Source of the DNA: Saccharum officinarum
Lineage: Eukaryota; Streptophyta; Magnoliopsida; Poales; Poaceae
Length of the DNA stretch: 64,000 bases
Direction of reading: 5' to 3'
Assembly (NCBI GenBank): GCA_020631735.1
Contig: CM036167.1
Span: forward strand, 2,484,988-2,548,987
Of this stretch, positions 1 through 10,774 are shown piece by piece. The notes under the pieces were generated by a model. The model saw nothing but the letters and a program-made list of their open reading frames with translations, searched no databases and was not told the origin of the DNA. The position numbers were made by a program, and so were the translations under genes. Position 1 is the stretch's first letter. Each line of letters opens with the position of its first letter.

Positions 1-264
1 TAGATCATAGGCTGACAAGTGAACTCTTTTGGAGAAAAACTGACAATTGACGCAGTGTCTAACAAGCTTCTCTGCATCAGCTACTGCGGATGGCCAGTAA
101 AAATCTGCACGGAACGCTTTACCGACCAGTGTCCGAGATGCGGCATGATTACCACAGGTGCCAGAATGTATTTCTTCCAAGAGTTTAATACCGTCTTCTT
201 GCTCAATGCACTTCATCAATACTTTTGTTTTCGCATTTTTGCACCACAACTTACCCTCGACCAC
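1..264 (-). pseudogene. Integrase zinc-binding (H2C2) region, copy A
   Basis: The minus-strand translation matches the integrase N-terminal HHCC region seen intact at 17779-18045, where H-x-G-x-C-G-N-H precedes a later H-C-V-N-C. Integrase joins retroelement cDNA to host DNA. Only the N-terminal zinc domain is present; the catalytic core would lie left of base 1. Confidence 0.75.
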
Positions 265-705
265 CAGGTATTGTTTGCTGCGGCGTATAAGGCGTTCATT
301 CTAATTTCGATCAGAGTACCCGGTGCCATCTGTTAGATACTTAATGAATGGAACACGCTAGTCCACTATCTTAGTCGAGGACTGAGATGGTCCCGCGGTT
401 GTGGGAGATAGTGCCATAGTGGTTGGTGATGGAACCATAGCTACTAGAGGCTCGTCTGGGGGCTTCTCGACCACGTGGTCGCCTTCTTGCTTAATTGATG
501 GATTTAAAAGGTCTTGAAAAAAATGCCATGCGGTACTTGAGCTCTAGATGATCCTAACTTCGACAGCACACGCAGCATCGTCTGCTTGATTTTTATCTCG
601 GACCACATGGAAATATTCAATGCCGTAAAATTTGCCTTCAAGCTTCCTAATTTCCTTGCAATATGCATCCATCTTCTCGCTAGTTGTATCCCAGTCCTTG
701 TTAAG

Positions 706-1161
706 CTAGTTAATAACTAGGGCCGAGTCGTCGTGGACGTAAAGGCGGTTGATACCGAGGTCGACTACAATACGCAAACCATAAAAACATGCCTCGTATT
801 CTGCAACATTGTTAGATGCCAGAAAGTGAATCCTGAGGACGTAGCACAATTGCTCATTAGTTGGTGATATGAATAATATGCCCGCTCCCGCACCATCAAT
901 AGTTAGTGAGCCATCAAAATACATTTTCCAGTAGTTAACGGGCCCTTGAGAGGTCGGGATGCTTAAGTCTGTCCACTTGACGATGAAGTCAGCTAGTGTT
1001 TGGGATTTTATAGTGTCACGGTGTGTAAACTCCAAGTCAAAAGGACATAGCTCCATTGCCCATTTGGTGATGCGCCCGTTTGCATCTTTGTTGCGTATAA
1101 TGGTACCAAGGGGAAACTCAGTTTTGATCACCACGTGGAACCCGTCAAAGTAATGTTTCAA
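706..1161 (-). pseudogene. RNase H domain, copy A
   Basis: The 151-codon minus-strand frame contains W-K-M-Y-F-D-G-S followed by a Gly/Ala-rich strand (G-A-G-A-G-I-L-F) and N-N-V-A-E-Y-E-A, the pattern of retroelement RNase H with its first acidic residue in FDGS and the Glu in AEYEA. This enzyme removes RNA from the RNA:DNA hybrid during reverse transcription. The frame is separated from the RT frame at 1165 by a stop and is identical in outline to 18482-18937. Confidence 0.85.
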
Positions 1162-1164
1162 CTT

Positions 1165-2147
1165 TTAGGTTGTAATGAGTATGGCGTAGATCAATTTTTG
1201 AATCTGAGTGTACCTGGTTTTAGACTCATTGAGCACCTCACCGATGAAATAGATTGGGCGTTGAACACCATAAGCGTGGCCGGGCTCCTCGCGCTCGACC
1301 ACCAGGACAGTGGAGACGACTTGATCAATCGCAGCAATGTAGAGTTGAAGGACTTCTCCTAACTTGGGGGCAGTAAGGACTGGAGGTGATGCAAGGTACT
1401 TCTTCAGGTGCGTAAAGGCAATATCTGCTTCCTCCGACCACTCAAACTTCTCACCTGCCTTGAGTAATTTGAAAAAAAGTAAGCCCTTGTCGCCAAATTG
1501 AGATAGAAATTGGCTTAGGGCGGCCATACACCCTGTAAGCTTCTGGACATCCTTGACATTTGCTGGTCTCTTCATGTTGAGGACAGCTTGCACCTTCTCT
1601 GGGTTAGGGCGTATGCCGTTACGACTGACGACATTGCCTAGTAATATACCAGAGGGAACGCCAAAGATGCACTTTTTAGGGTTCAACTTCCATTGATATT
1701 GATTGAGCGCTGCAAAAGTATGTGTCAGATCGTCAACCAAGGAGTGGGATTCCTTGGTTTTGATAACTATGTCGTCTACATAGGCTTCGACCAGTTCATC
1801 TTGTATCTTCTTTTCGAGGCACTCTTGTATTGCACGCTGATAAGTAGCTCTGGCATTTTTGATCCCAAACCACATGGTCATGTAGCAATAAGCGCCGAAG
1901 GGTGTAATAAAGGACGTCTTGATCTAATCATCCTTGTTAAGAGCGATCTGGTGATAACCAAAGTAACAGTCGAGAAAAGATAGTAGCTCACAGCCGGCCG
2001 TGGAGTCCACGACTTCATTAATGCGAGGTAAGCCAAAGGGGTCTTTAGGGCAGTGTTTGTTGAGATCGGTGTAGTCAACACACATTCTCCATTTATTATT
2101 CTTTTTGTGTATAAGAACCGATTAGCTAACCAGTCCGGGTGATACAC
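1165..2147 (-). pseudogene. Reverse transcriptase, copy A
   Basis: The frame 1881-1165 contains the catalytic motif Y-V-D-D (AYVDDIVIKT) and the downstream thumb and connection motifs (NPKKCIFGV, LTGCMAALSQF). The upstream fingers/palm part lies in 2147-1878 but a stop and a frameshift separate the two. The order is that of Ty3/gypsy RT. In copy B the YVDD box is followed by TVVKT instead of IVIKT. The catalytic aspartates are kept, but the broken frame means no active enzyme can be expected from this copy. Confidence 0.88.
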
Positions 2148-2190
2148 CTCTTTGATAAAACCGGCTACAAGAAGTCATGTAACTTCTACC

Positions 2191-3033
2191 CTAATAGCCT
2201 CCTTTTTGTCCTTCCTGAACCACCGCAGCTTCTGCTTGATGGGTTTTGCCTTGGGGTCGATGTTCAAGGAGTGCCCGATCCGGTCTCGAGATACACCGGG
2301 CATGTCCGATGGTTTCCAAGTGAACACGCTTACATTCTCTCTCAAGAACCGGACGAGCGTGTCTTCCTATTTGGGTCAAGGTTTGACCCTATCAGTGTCG
2401 TCTTGCTGGAGTCACCCTCGACTAGCTGGATCTCTTTGTACTCCTGGGACTTGATATACTTTCATGGTGCTTCATGCTCTGGAATCTCTAGCTGGTTTGG
2501 AGGAGTCTTTTTTGCCTCCATCGTCATTGCTGCATGCGTAGGGAGAGGTCATGGGCTTCAGCTATGCGAAAACTATCCTCTTCATAGGTATAGGCAACGA
2601 ATACATTGCCTCTGAGAGTGAGGACTCCCTTTTTCATTGCATCTTAAGCACCAAGTACCTGTAATGAGGTATGACCATGAATTTGGTGATCGTGGGACGA
2701 CCAAGTTAGCATGGTAGGTATCCTCGAAGTCAGTGACCACAAAGTTGACATAGTCAGTACAGAAGTGGTCTGCCGTGCCAAACTGCACAGGTAGGGTAAT
2801 CTGCCCGAGAGGCGTAGAGCTCTATCTAGGCAGGACCCCCTAGAACTGTGCATCGTATGGCTTCAAGTCAGCTTCAGATATGTTCAATGCTGAGAGGCTA
2901 TTCTTGAACAGGATGTCAATGGAACTACCGCCGTCAATGAGCACCCTGTCAAATTGCACTTTATTGATACATGGGCTGAGGACGAGAGTGAAATGACCTG
3001 GTTCGGGGATGGTGGCCCATTGATCTGCCCTGC
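2191..3033 (-). pseudogene. Protease/RT-linker region, copy A (cut by gap)
   Basis: Equivalent to 19960-20815 of copy B. The minus-strand frames carry the post-protease segment (QFGTADHFCTDYVNFVV and the strand that in copy B reads ILGRPTITKFMVIPHYRYL). Extra indels near 2400, 2640 and 2706 break the frame further than in copy B. The N gap cuts it upstream of gag. Confidence 0.75.
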
Positions 3034-3133
3034 NNNNNNNNNNNNNNNNNNNNNNNNNNNNNNNNNNNNNNNNNNNNNNNNNNNNNNNNNNNNNNNNNNN
3101 NNNNNNNNNNNNNNNNNNNNNNNNNNNNNNNNN
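3034..3133. other. Scaffold gap (100 N)
   Basis: Exactly 100 N, the usual placeholder for a gap of unknown size. The sequence on its left is duplicated at 17780-20815. The sequence on its right is P450 intron or flank. Any apparent reading frame through it is meaningless. Confidence 0.99.
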
Positions 3134-3578
3134 GCTTGCAAGCTACTAAAATCGAGAGCCATAGAGTTTCTTCGCATCGCATGGATGGTCCCTTCATTTA
3201 CCGTCTTGAACTTTAGTTCTGAACCTGTTAATTAGTTTTTAACTATGGGTGTGCTATTATATAAGTTTAGATTCTTAAAAAGGCTGAAGCCAGAAGTTTT
3301 TCATTATTAAAAAAAAGCTATACATGTTTTCGCTCTTCAGATGATGATCTGGCACATGTGTTCCTTCTTCCTATGAAAACTAATTTATGTCACTGTCTAC
3401 TTCAACTAATCTGGACGCCGTGTAATATTGAAGTTGTTTAATTCTGTGACTACACACTGGTAAGTGGTAACGTGCTACACTACACACGGTCCTGATCTGA
3501 AATGAACGTGTTTGCAGATATGCTCGCGAGTAAAACAGGACCATTAGAATCAGCATCACAGAAAACAGAATAACTCAC
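3134..3578 (-). other. P450 intron or 3' flank, no exon 2 seen
   Basis: The minus-strand donor (CAG followed by GTGAG) at 3579/3578 opens an intron running at least 445 bp to the gap. No oxygen-binding helix, ExxR or haem-cysteine motif appears in any frame here, so exon 2 is missing or hidden in the gap. Confidence 0.7.
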
Positions 3579-4511
3579 CTGGGTAAAAGCCTTGACACTT
3601 TCCCTGTCGAGCTCAACCTCAAGCGTCGGGTCGTCGGCGATCTGCAGCAGCACGTCGACCATGTCCTTGGCGACGAAGTCCTTGCCCTCACGCAGCCGCT
3701 GCTGGTTGTGCATGTGCTCCTCCACGACGTGCTCCAGGAACCGATCGAACATCTTGCTGAGCTTCTTCATCCGCTTGATGTACCCCTGCAGGTCCATCCA
3801 GTCGAGCCACGGGATGGAGTCGCCGATGTTGAGCACGCCGTTGAGCAGGAACAGCTCGTCGAGCATCCACTTGAACTCCTCGGGGGTGGTCATGGTCACC
3901 GACCCGGCGGCCGCCTCCTCCTTGTCCAGGTATTTCTTGCCGAGGACCATGCGCGTGATCACGTTCAGGCTCACCGTGGACAGGTAGTCCTTGAGCATGA
4001 CGGCGCGGCCGGAGCCGGACGCCGCGTGCAGGTCGCGCAGCAGCGCGCGCACCTCGGCGGCGCGGATGTACTCGTACGACTCGAGCCGCTTGGCGCTGAA
4101 GAGCTCGGTGAGGCACATCTTGCGCGCCTGCCGCCAGTAGGCGCCGTAGGGGGACCAGGTGATGTCGCGGTAGTTGTAGGTGGTGTACTTGCCGGCGGCC
4201 GTCTTTGGCCGGTCCGTGAACACCACGTCGTGGGTCTTGAGGAAGAACTTGGCCATGTCCACCGACGAGCCGACCACCACGGGGAACGACCCGAACCGGA
4301 GCTGCATCAGCGGGCCGTACTTCCTGGACAGCTCGTGGATGGAGCGGTGCGGGAGCGCGCCAACCAGGTTGAGGTTGCCGATGATCGGCCACGGCTTGGG
4401 GCCAGGCGGGAGGTTGTACACGCGGCGGCTGCGACGGCCGATGATGGCCTTCAGAAGCATCACGGTGGCGAGCACCACGCCGAGGAAGGACGCCCATGGC
4501 GGAAGCTCCAT
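3579..4511 (-). CDS. Cytochrome P450 (CYP71 clan, CYP92-like), exon 1 only
   Basis: The product would be a membrane-anchored haem monooxygenase on the endoplasmic reticulum. From the ATG at 4511 the 311-codon exon shows a hydrophobic N-terminal anchor (about residues 5-20), a basic stop-transfer patch (RRSRR), the proline hinge LPPGPKPWPIIGN, and the helix C signature WRQARK typical of A-type plant P450s. It ends cleanly in phase 0 at a CAG/GTGAG donor, about 60% of the usual 500 residues. A longer frame extends upstream to 4622, but MELPPW is the better start: it fits the family and lies downstream of a TATA box. The I-helix, ExxR and haem-binding Cys would be in exon 2, which is not in the window. 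From memory the sequence is close to grass proteins annotated as flavonoid 3'-hydroxylase-like or as homoterpene (TMTT) synthase of the CYP92C type; the exact substrate is an inference. Codon use is very GC-rich, as in many grass genes and unlike the surrounding repeats. Confidence 0.88.
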
Positions 4512-4672
4512 AGGAACGATCGAGCTAAGGCCACTAGAAGCTGCAGCTGCAGTGATGACACAGCCGGCTTGACGCTGTTGATAGTGATGGTAAAGTTTGG
4601 AAGTGGCTGTAAGGCTGTTCAAGGGACTAGTCCCCTAGTCGAGGTGGTGAGATGTGCCGGGGCGCGCACAGG

Positions 4673-4681
4673 TTTTTTATA
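4673..4681 (-). promoter_or_regulatory. TATA box of the P450 gene
   Basis: The minus strand reads TATAAAAAA about 165 bp upstream of the chosen ATG at 4511, giving an expected transcript start near 4645 and a leader of about 130 bases. Confidence 0.65.
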
Positions 4682-5038
4682 GGCGGGCGAAGGGGTCGAG
4701 CGCGTGGGGAATGGCCTAATGGGAAAGGGCCTGGCAATCGGAGGCGACTTGTGAGAGGCCATTACAATAAAACTTGACGAGAGAGCGGCGACGAGGGTCG
4801 TCTCCGGTCCCGGGAAACACGTGCCGCGAAAACCTGCTTGCACGGAGTCTGCAAGTACACCTAGAATGGTAGGTAGATTGTTCGTTGTGGCAGAAACACT
4901 TGCGCTGTTTCCCCTCATTGTTTTCTCCTCAGGGCGTCCCAACGGCCTTCAAATCGCCGGCTCTGCTGAAATCTTATTGGGCACTGAAGGGAGAGAGCAA
5001 GTAGCAAGCGCTATCATACTCGCTAGTCTGGCACGGAG
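4682..5038 (-). other. P450 upstream region
   Basis: About 360 bp between the P450 TATA box and the CACTA element. No credible coding frame. It includes the G-box at 4818-4823 and ends with GAG next to the CACTA terminus. Confidence 0.5.
4818..4823. promoter_or_regulatory. G-box (CACGTG) upstream of the P450
   Basis: A palindromic CACGTG lies about 140 bp upstream of the TATA box. G-boxes bind bHLH/bZIP factors in jasmonate, ABA and light responses. This would suit a defence-related P450, but a single hexamer is weak evidence. Confidence 0.35.
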
Positions 5039-5162
5039 CACTATGTGAAAAGTGATTTGCTGGAACGAGCTGTTGTTTAGGGGCGGCTGGGCTAGAGGCG
5101 TTCCTACCGTGGGTGTCCTCGGGCCTCAGCAGATCAGCCGCCTCACAAATGGTACAATAGAA

Positions 5163-5212
5163 GCGGCTGGTAACTAGAACCGCTCCTAGGGGCGGCTCTA
5201 GTTACCAGCCGC
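5163..5212. repeat. Subterminal hairpin of the CACTA element
   Basis: Two arms of about 23 bp, each GCGGCTGGTAACTAGA followed by a GC-rich block, are inverted around a 2-4 bp centre with one or two mismatches. Related GGGGCGGCTGG copies lie near 5081 and 5268. Such subterminal repeats are the usual binding sites for the CACTA accessory protein. Confidence 0.8.
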
Positions 5213-5293
5213 CCCTGCTGTGCCATTTGTAAGGGCGGTTGAGCAGCCGCTGTTGTTCCTATTTGTAGGGGTGGCTAAATCACCAGCTGCCCC

Positions 5294-5301
5294 TATAAAT
5301 A
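5294..5301 (+). promoter_or_regulatory. TATA box of the CACTA transposase
   Basis: TATAAATA sits just downstream of the subterminal repeats and about 30 bp upstream of the likely leader. It is followed by a leader exon to 5454, a candidate donor (AAG/GTAAG at 5455) and an acceptor (ATAAG) at 5974-5975 directly before the ATG, giving a leader intron of about 520 bp. Confidence 0.6.
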
Positions 5302-5975
5302 CCGCGCGAATATAAGGCAACAACCATCTTCTTCCATCTCGGGATACTCTCTTCTACCGTAAAAAAGGTTGGGAAACCTTGGGCTCCTCCTAAAAATTGC
5401 TCTACTACAGGAGGAGGTTTTGATCTCAACACTTCGGTGGAGAGGTTCTAGAAGGTAAGAAAATACTATTCCAAGCTTTTATTTGAAGTTTTAATGGTTG
5501 GTCAGTGAGTAATTAGAGTTTTGCTTTTCTCTCTCTTCTATGGTGCTTGAGCTTTGTATGAAGCAAATTAGACCTTAGTTTTCAAGCTATTAGTGTAGAT
5601 TAGTTAGAGAAATGAGGTTACACCCTTTATTAGTCGATTTTGCTTGATTTTAGTGGAGGATTACACCCTAGTTTCATGTATGTTTCATGTAAATCTAGTT
5701 CTAGATTTAGGGTTTTTTTTATTTTGTAATTTATGTTTCATGAAATTGGAATGGATTGGCAATGGATGAATTATTAATTATTGCTAATTGTTGTCTTTGA
5801 AATTGTTTATTTTAACCAATTAATATATATTTTAAACTATTTATGCATTAATAGGCAATTAATTACTTATATTCTACCATGGTGTGTGTCTGAAGTATAT
5901 ACAATTATTCTTGAGTAATTAATTATTAATTTAAATCCTTTAATATATTTTCTTTGGTTGTTTTGTTTCTATAAG

Positions 5976-8900
5976 ATGGACTACATGAACTCTTGAATGT
6001 ATGGCTCGTTAAGGTTCAAGGCAGGTTTCCATGATGAGGTGGACAAATTCATTAAAGCCGCGGAAAAGCATGCAACGACGTTAACAGAGAATAGTGACAT
6101 AATTATTTGTCCCTGCAAAGATTGCAAGAACCTTATTGCATTTCGAGATGTGACTACCATTAGAAAACATCCGATTAGGCGAGCATTTGTTCCGGACTAC
6201 ACAATGTGGATTCATCATGGTGAAACAATGATTGTTGATGACAATGATGATGATCAAGAAGATGAAGCTGAAACCCTAGAATACATGTCCCAATTCACAA
6301 ACGAGCTTGATCAACAAATGGATCGTGACTTTAGCAATGAACAAGGTGGTGACTTTGACAATGAACTAGGTGGTGATGATGCTGGTGGTGCCGACAATGA
6401 TGGCGAAGCACGTGAGGGGGATTTAGATGACGGTGATAATTTGGACGAAATGCTTCGGGCCTTTGGACTAGAAATATTACTAAAGAGTAAGAAAGGTCTA
6501 GAAAATTTTGACAGGGTGACAAAAGCATCGAATGAGACTATGTATGGTGTTGAGAAGGGTTGTTCGACACACTTCACACTGCTACGTTTTGTGCTTGAGC
6601 TACTCATCCTGAAGGCTAAGTACGGCTGGTCCGACTACAGTTTCAATGATCTGCTGCGCTCCTATCATGGTTGCTCCCACGGCCGCCCGCCAACACATAC
6701 CAAGCGAAGAAGATTATAAGTCCACTCACAATGGGGGTTGAAAAAAATCCATGCATGCCCCAACCAGTGTATTCTTTTTCGTGGCATAAGGTTCGAGAAA
6801 CTAGACAAATGCCCTAGGTGTGGGGCTAGTCGGTACAAGAATATTGACCTTTGTAGTGGAAAGGAAGCATCCACGGGGAACAAGAGGAATAAGAAGGGTA
6901 TGAAAAGCCGGTGCAAGAATCTCAGTCCCCAGAGTTCACTCCATTAGGCAACGATGTAAAGAAGAGAAGAATTCCTGCCTTGGTAATGTGGTACTTGCCA
7001 ATGACCGACCGCTTGAGGCGTATGTTCCTAAACCCTAAGGAAGCCACACTCATGACATGGTGGGATGATGAGCGCAAGGTGGATGATGATAAGATTACAC
7101 ACCCGGCCGATTGTAGCCAGTGGCAAGCGTTCGATAACAAGCACAAAGATTTTAGTCAGGACCCAAGAAATGTACAGTTTGGCTTGAGCACCAATGGAAT
7201 GAATCCCTTCAATGAGAGGATGAGCGACCACAGCACATGGCCAGTCATCTTGACCATGTACAACCTCCCAACGTATTTGTATCAGAAGAGAAAGTACCTT
7301 CTCACAATTCTTATTTCTGGCCTCAAATAGCCAGGCATTGATATAGACGTGTTCTTGGAGCCTCTGATGCAAGAAATGGAGAGGCTATGAAGGTATGGAG
7401 AGCCGATGTACGATGCGTTCCGGCAGGTGGACTTCATATGTAGAGCAATAATATTTATTACTACCAATGATTACCCCGCGCTGTTTGTCCTGTCTAGACA
7501 GTTCAAAGATAAGACAAGATGCTTAGTCTGTTTGGATGGTACTAAATAGGTGTTCCTAGATGGATCCAAGAAGGTAGTTTACATAAGGAACCGACGCTTC
7601 TTAAAGATAGGTCACAAGTACCGCAGCAGATTGTACTTAAGATACTATGGCAACATCCCTGAGAATAAACCCCCTCCGGAGAGACGTAGTAATGGAGAAC
7701 ATGTGTACAAAATGGTGAAAAACATACGCATCGTCTATGGAAAGAAGAATCCAGATGGAACAAATAGAGATAGAAGCACACCTCCTATCGAAGGCGTACC
7801 ATTTAAGAAACAATCGATCTTCTTTCAGTATCTACCTTATTGGCCAGACTTGAGGTCCCCCATGCCATTGATGCGATGCACGTGCAGAAGAATGTCTTTG
7901 AGAGTCTTATGGCTACCTTGATGGACACAGGCAAGTTAAAGGATGGTCTGAGATCACGGAAAGACATGGTGCAGATGAACATGATGCCAGAGCTTCACCC
8001 GATACTACAGGATAATGGAAAATACACTCTTCCCGTAGCTAGCTTCAACCTAACCCTAGAGGAGAGGAGAGTTATATGCACTTTCCTCAGGGGGGTCAAA
8101 GTCCCAACTGGATTTTCGGTGAACCCGAAGAAGCTAGTGTCGATGAATGACATGTCATTAACACACTGCAAGGCTCACGATTATCATGTGATGCTGACAG
8201 TGTTCCTACCAATTGCAATCAGGGCTATAAAGCCAGAGTTCTTGAAGATGGCCATCACCCGCATGTGCTACTTCTTTTCGAAGATCTCACAGAAGATGAT
8301 TTGCAGGCAAGAGTTAAGTGACCTACATGATTTCATGGTGGAGACTCAGAACCAACCAGAGATGTGTTTAACTCCCGCTTTTTTTTGATATAATGGTACA
8401 TCTTATGATTCACACGGTTCATCAGATCGAGGCGCTAGGCCCTTGCTACTTGCATGAAATGTGGTCCTACGAGCGGTTCATGTCGGTTCTAAGCTGATAC
8501 GTGCATAATCGAACATACCTAGAAGGCTCCATGATAGAGGGTTACAGTACTAAAGAAGTCATCGAGTGCTGTCAAGAGTACCTAAAAGTACAAAGAGGGA
8601 TTGGTAATTCCGATTCTTGTGATAATGGTAGGCTGGCTAGGAAGGGCACAAATGGTAGGAAAGTGTTCATCGACCATGATTACAAAGAGGTGATTCAGAC
8701 GCATTACAGTGTCTTGCAGAGCACAACACTGATGCAACTGTACATTGATGAACACATGACTATCATTATGGCGGAGAGAAATTTTTGTTTAGATGATTGG
8801 GTCATGAAACAGCACAAGCAACGTCTAACATCATGGTTGAAGGATCAGAACATACAACCTAGAGAAACCATAGATTCTATTACCGTCAGTAGGTTGGCGG

Positions 8901-9476
8901 ACGGGTCATCGAGACAAGTGACATCTTAGAATGCTTATGACATCACTGGGTACACATACTATACCCTCACAAAGGAGAGTAAATGTGTGAATCAAAACAG
9001 CGGTGTCCGAATAGAGGCTCTAGATGGAGTGGGGGGGAAAGATCTAGTACTTTGGTATAATTGAAGATATATGGGAACTTGACTATGGAAAGGATATAAA
9101 GGTGGCCCTGTTTCGATGCCGTTGGATCAAGCAACATCAATTTAATGAGATTGGACTAAGAGTCATGGACCTCCAGAATATAGGCTACTAGGATGACCCT
9201 TGGGTGCTCGCTTCACATGTCGCGCAAGTCTTCTATATGCCCGACCCGCAAAGTAACCTCCCCCCGAAGAAGAAGACAAAGCATGTGGTTGCCTCCGGGA
9301 AACAGCATATTATCAGAGTTGATGGTGTGGACGATGTTGAAGTTTACAATAACTACGATGAGATGCCACTATTAATAGACTTTTGTAAGAAGATCGATGT
9401 TGTGGAAAAGAACCTACCCAAAGACGTATTGCCATGGGAACGAAAATGTGTCAAGGGGAAAGTTATTATGGCAGGG
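5976..9476 (+). pseudogene. TNP2-type CACTA transposase, degraded
   Basis: This is the enzyme that cuts and joins CACTA ends. The ATG at 5976 opens a frame that stops at codon 7 (TGA at 5994) where the family usually has Trp, then continues. Domains in order: transposase-associated N-terminal domain (about 5997-6230, with CPCKDC zinc-type cysteines), an acidic Asp/Glu-rich linker (6230-6450), the TNP2 core (about 6660-8390, with CPNQC...CPRCG and WPVILTMYNLP), a following conserved domain of the DUF4218 type (about 8390-8930) and a DUF4216-type region (about 9050-9470, IIEDIWELDYG). The core motif usually written DG-x-NPF reads N-G-M-N-P-F here (codon 7193-7195), losing what is probably a catalytic Asp. 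Frameshifts lie near 6700 and in the A-run near 6740, with stops near 7387, 7547, 8494, 8927, 9060 and 9189. A GT at 9477 after the last domain may be an old splice donor. No functional product is expected. Confidence 0.88.
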
Positions 9477-9509
9477 GTAGCTAGTTTGTGTAGGTGTGTG
9501 TGTTTGTAA

Positions 9510-9629
9510 GACTACATTTATGTATGTGTGTGAGACTATATTTATGTATGTGTGTGAGACTACATTCATGTATGTGTGTGAGACTACATTCATGTATGTG
9601 TGTGAGACTACATTCATGTATGTGTGTTT
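9510..9629 (+). repeat. 24-bp minisatellite, five copies
   Basis: A 24-bp unit (GACTACATTCATGTATGTGT plus GTGA) repeats at 9510, 9534, 9558, 9582 and 9606. Because 24 is divisible by three all frames stay open, which produces spurious reading frames on both strands. It lies directly after the transposase domain, probably in an intron or 3' region. Confidence 0.92.
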
Positions 9630-9759
9630 GAGACATATGTTCATCCGACAAAGTGGTAATAACATTGTTCACAAATGTTACACATCTCTCATATGGTTTT
9701 ATAAACTATATATATGAGATATGTAAATTTTGTGAACAATGTGTACTAAGAATTTATCA

Positions 9760-10070
9760 AATGAAGAAATACCAAAATAAAAGTTGTAGATCTTCATGAG
9801 TTATACAACTTTGGTATTCATTACTTTTTCAGTTGAAATAATTTGGGGGTTCAAATTATGGTTTGAACTTGTCATTTTTAAAATTTTAAAATTTAAACTG
9901 ATAAAATTTAGTCAGATGACAAGATGACCAAAATAAAAGTTATAGACCTTCATGAGTTATACAACTTTGGTATTTATCACTTTTTAAGTTAAAATAATTT
10001 GGTGGTTTAAATTCTGGTTTGAACTTGTTATTTTTTAAATTTCAAAATTTAAATTGTATAAAACATTGTC
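9760..10070 (+). repeat. About 155-bp AT-rich tandem duplication
   Basis: Two diverged copies start near 9760 and 9916. Each contains an internal inverted repeat around CTTCATGAGTTATACAACTT and ends in a run of A/T words. No gene is seen. Confidence 0.75.
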
Positions 10071-10249
10071 ATATCCAAGTTTGACCAAACTTAAATGTTG
10101 GAGCATGATTTTAGAATTTTTTAGGAAAAAATCATCACATTTGGAGTTAGTATGAGAGAGAAAAACTAGTTACAAAGTTTACCCACAAATTAAAAAGAGA
10201 AATCATACTGTTCATACCTAATTTACATGATGCTTGGTTACATTGCATA

Positions 10250-10760
10250 ACTGAGCAAAATACCTTAGGGCAATGATGTTATTGTGCTTCTTGGACATGA
10301 TGATGGATATTTTGATTTTTACATACTGAGCAAAGTGCCTTAGGTTAATGATGTTATTGTGCTTCTTGGACATGATGATGGAATTTTGATTTTTACACAT
10401 TGAGCAAAGTGCCTTAGGCCAATGATGTTATTGCTAATTTTGGACATGATGATGGCTATTTTGATTTCTATACACTTGTAGGCGCAGGAGGAGCACGCTT
10501 AGGTGCGGCAGTCGCGCCTTGCTAAACATTGTTGACTGTAATTTTTGCTTGCTGCTAATCAGTACACCCCTCACAGTAGCTTTGATGAGAACTTATAATA
10601 TTAATTGAGACCTAAGGCACTTTGCAATGATGTTGAATATTAGCTCATTCTTTTTCACAGTTCATATTGAGACCTAAGGCATTATGCAATGATATTGAGT
10701 ATTAGCTCATTCTTTTCATAGTTCATATTGAGACCTAAGACACTTTACAATGATGTTGAT
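10250..10760. repeat. Internal repeats: 75-bp direct set, then 61-bp inverted set
   Basis: Three units of about 75 bp near 10252, 10327 and 10402 carry GCAAAGTGCCTTAGG or a close variant followed by ATGATGTTATTG. Three units of about 61 bp near 10609, 10669 and 10730 carry the reverse complement, CCTAAGGCACTTTGC, followed by AATGATGTTGA. The same word is thus presented in both orientations around a 170-bp centre. Confidence 0.8.
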
Positions 10761-10774
10761 TATTAGCTCATTCT

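Larger units (their letters stand above)
1..3033 (-). mobile_element. Tat-type Ty3/gypsy pol fragment, copy A (runs into gap)
   Basis: On the minus strand this segment reads, from high to low coordinate, protease region, reverse transcriptase, RNase H and the zinc-binding start of integrase. It matches 17780-20815 almost base for base. Differences are mostly one-base indels, plus a 7-bp insertion near 580 in this copy. It stops at the N gap on one side and at the window edge on the other, so neither LTR is seen. Stops and frameshifts make it non-functional as written. It may be a second insertion of the same family or the same locus assembled twice; the sequence alone does not decide. Confidence 0.9.

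Noticed and set aside
2884..3235. Frames crossing the first N gap
   Set aside because: They consist largely of undefined residues; the gap length is arbitrary.
3688..4497. 269-codon alternative minus-strand frame over the P450
   Set aside because: Arg/Ala/His-rich shadow in another frame of the same exon.
3708..4682. 324-codon plus-strand frame opposite the P450
   Set aside because: His/Val/Glu-rich translation of the GC-rich antisense strand; it mirrors the P450 codon bias and has no domain.
9414..9717. Open frames on both strands over the 24-bp minisatellite
   Set aside because: A period divisible by three keeps frames open by chance.
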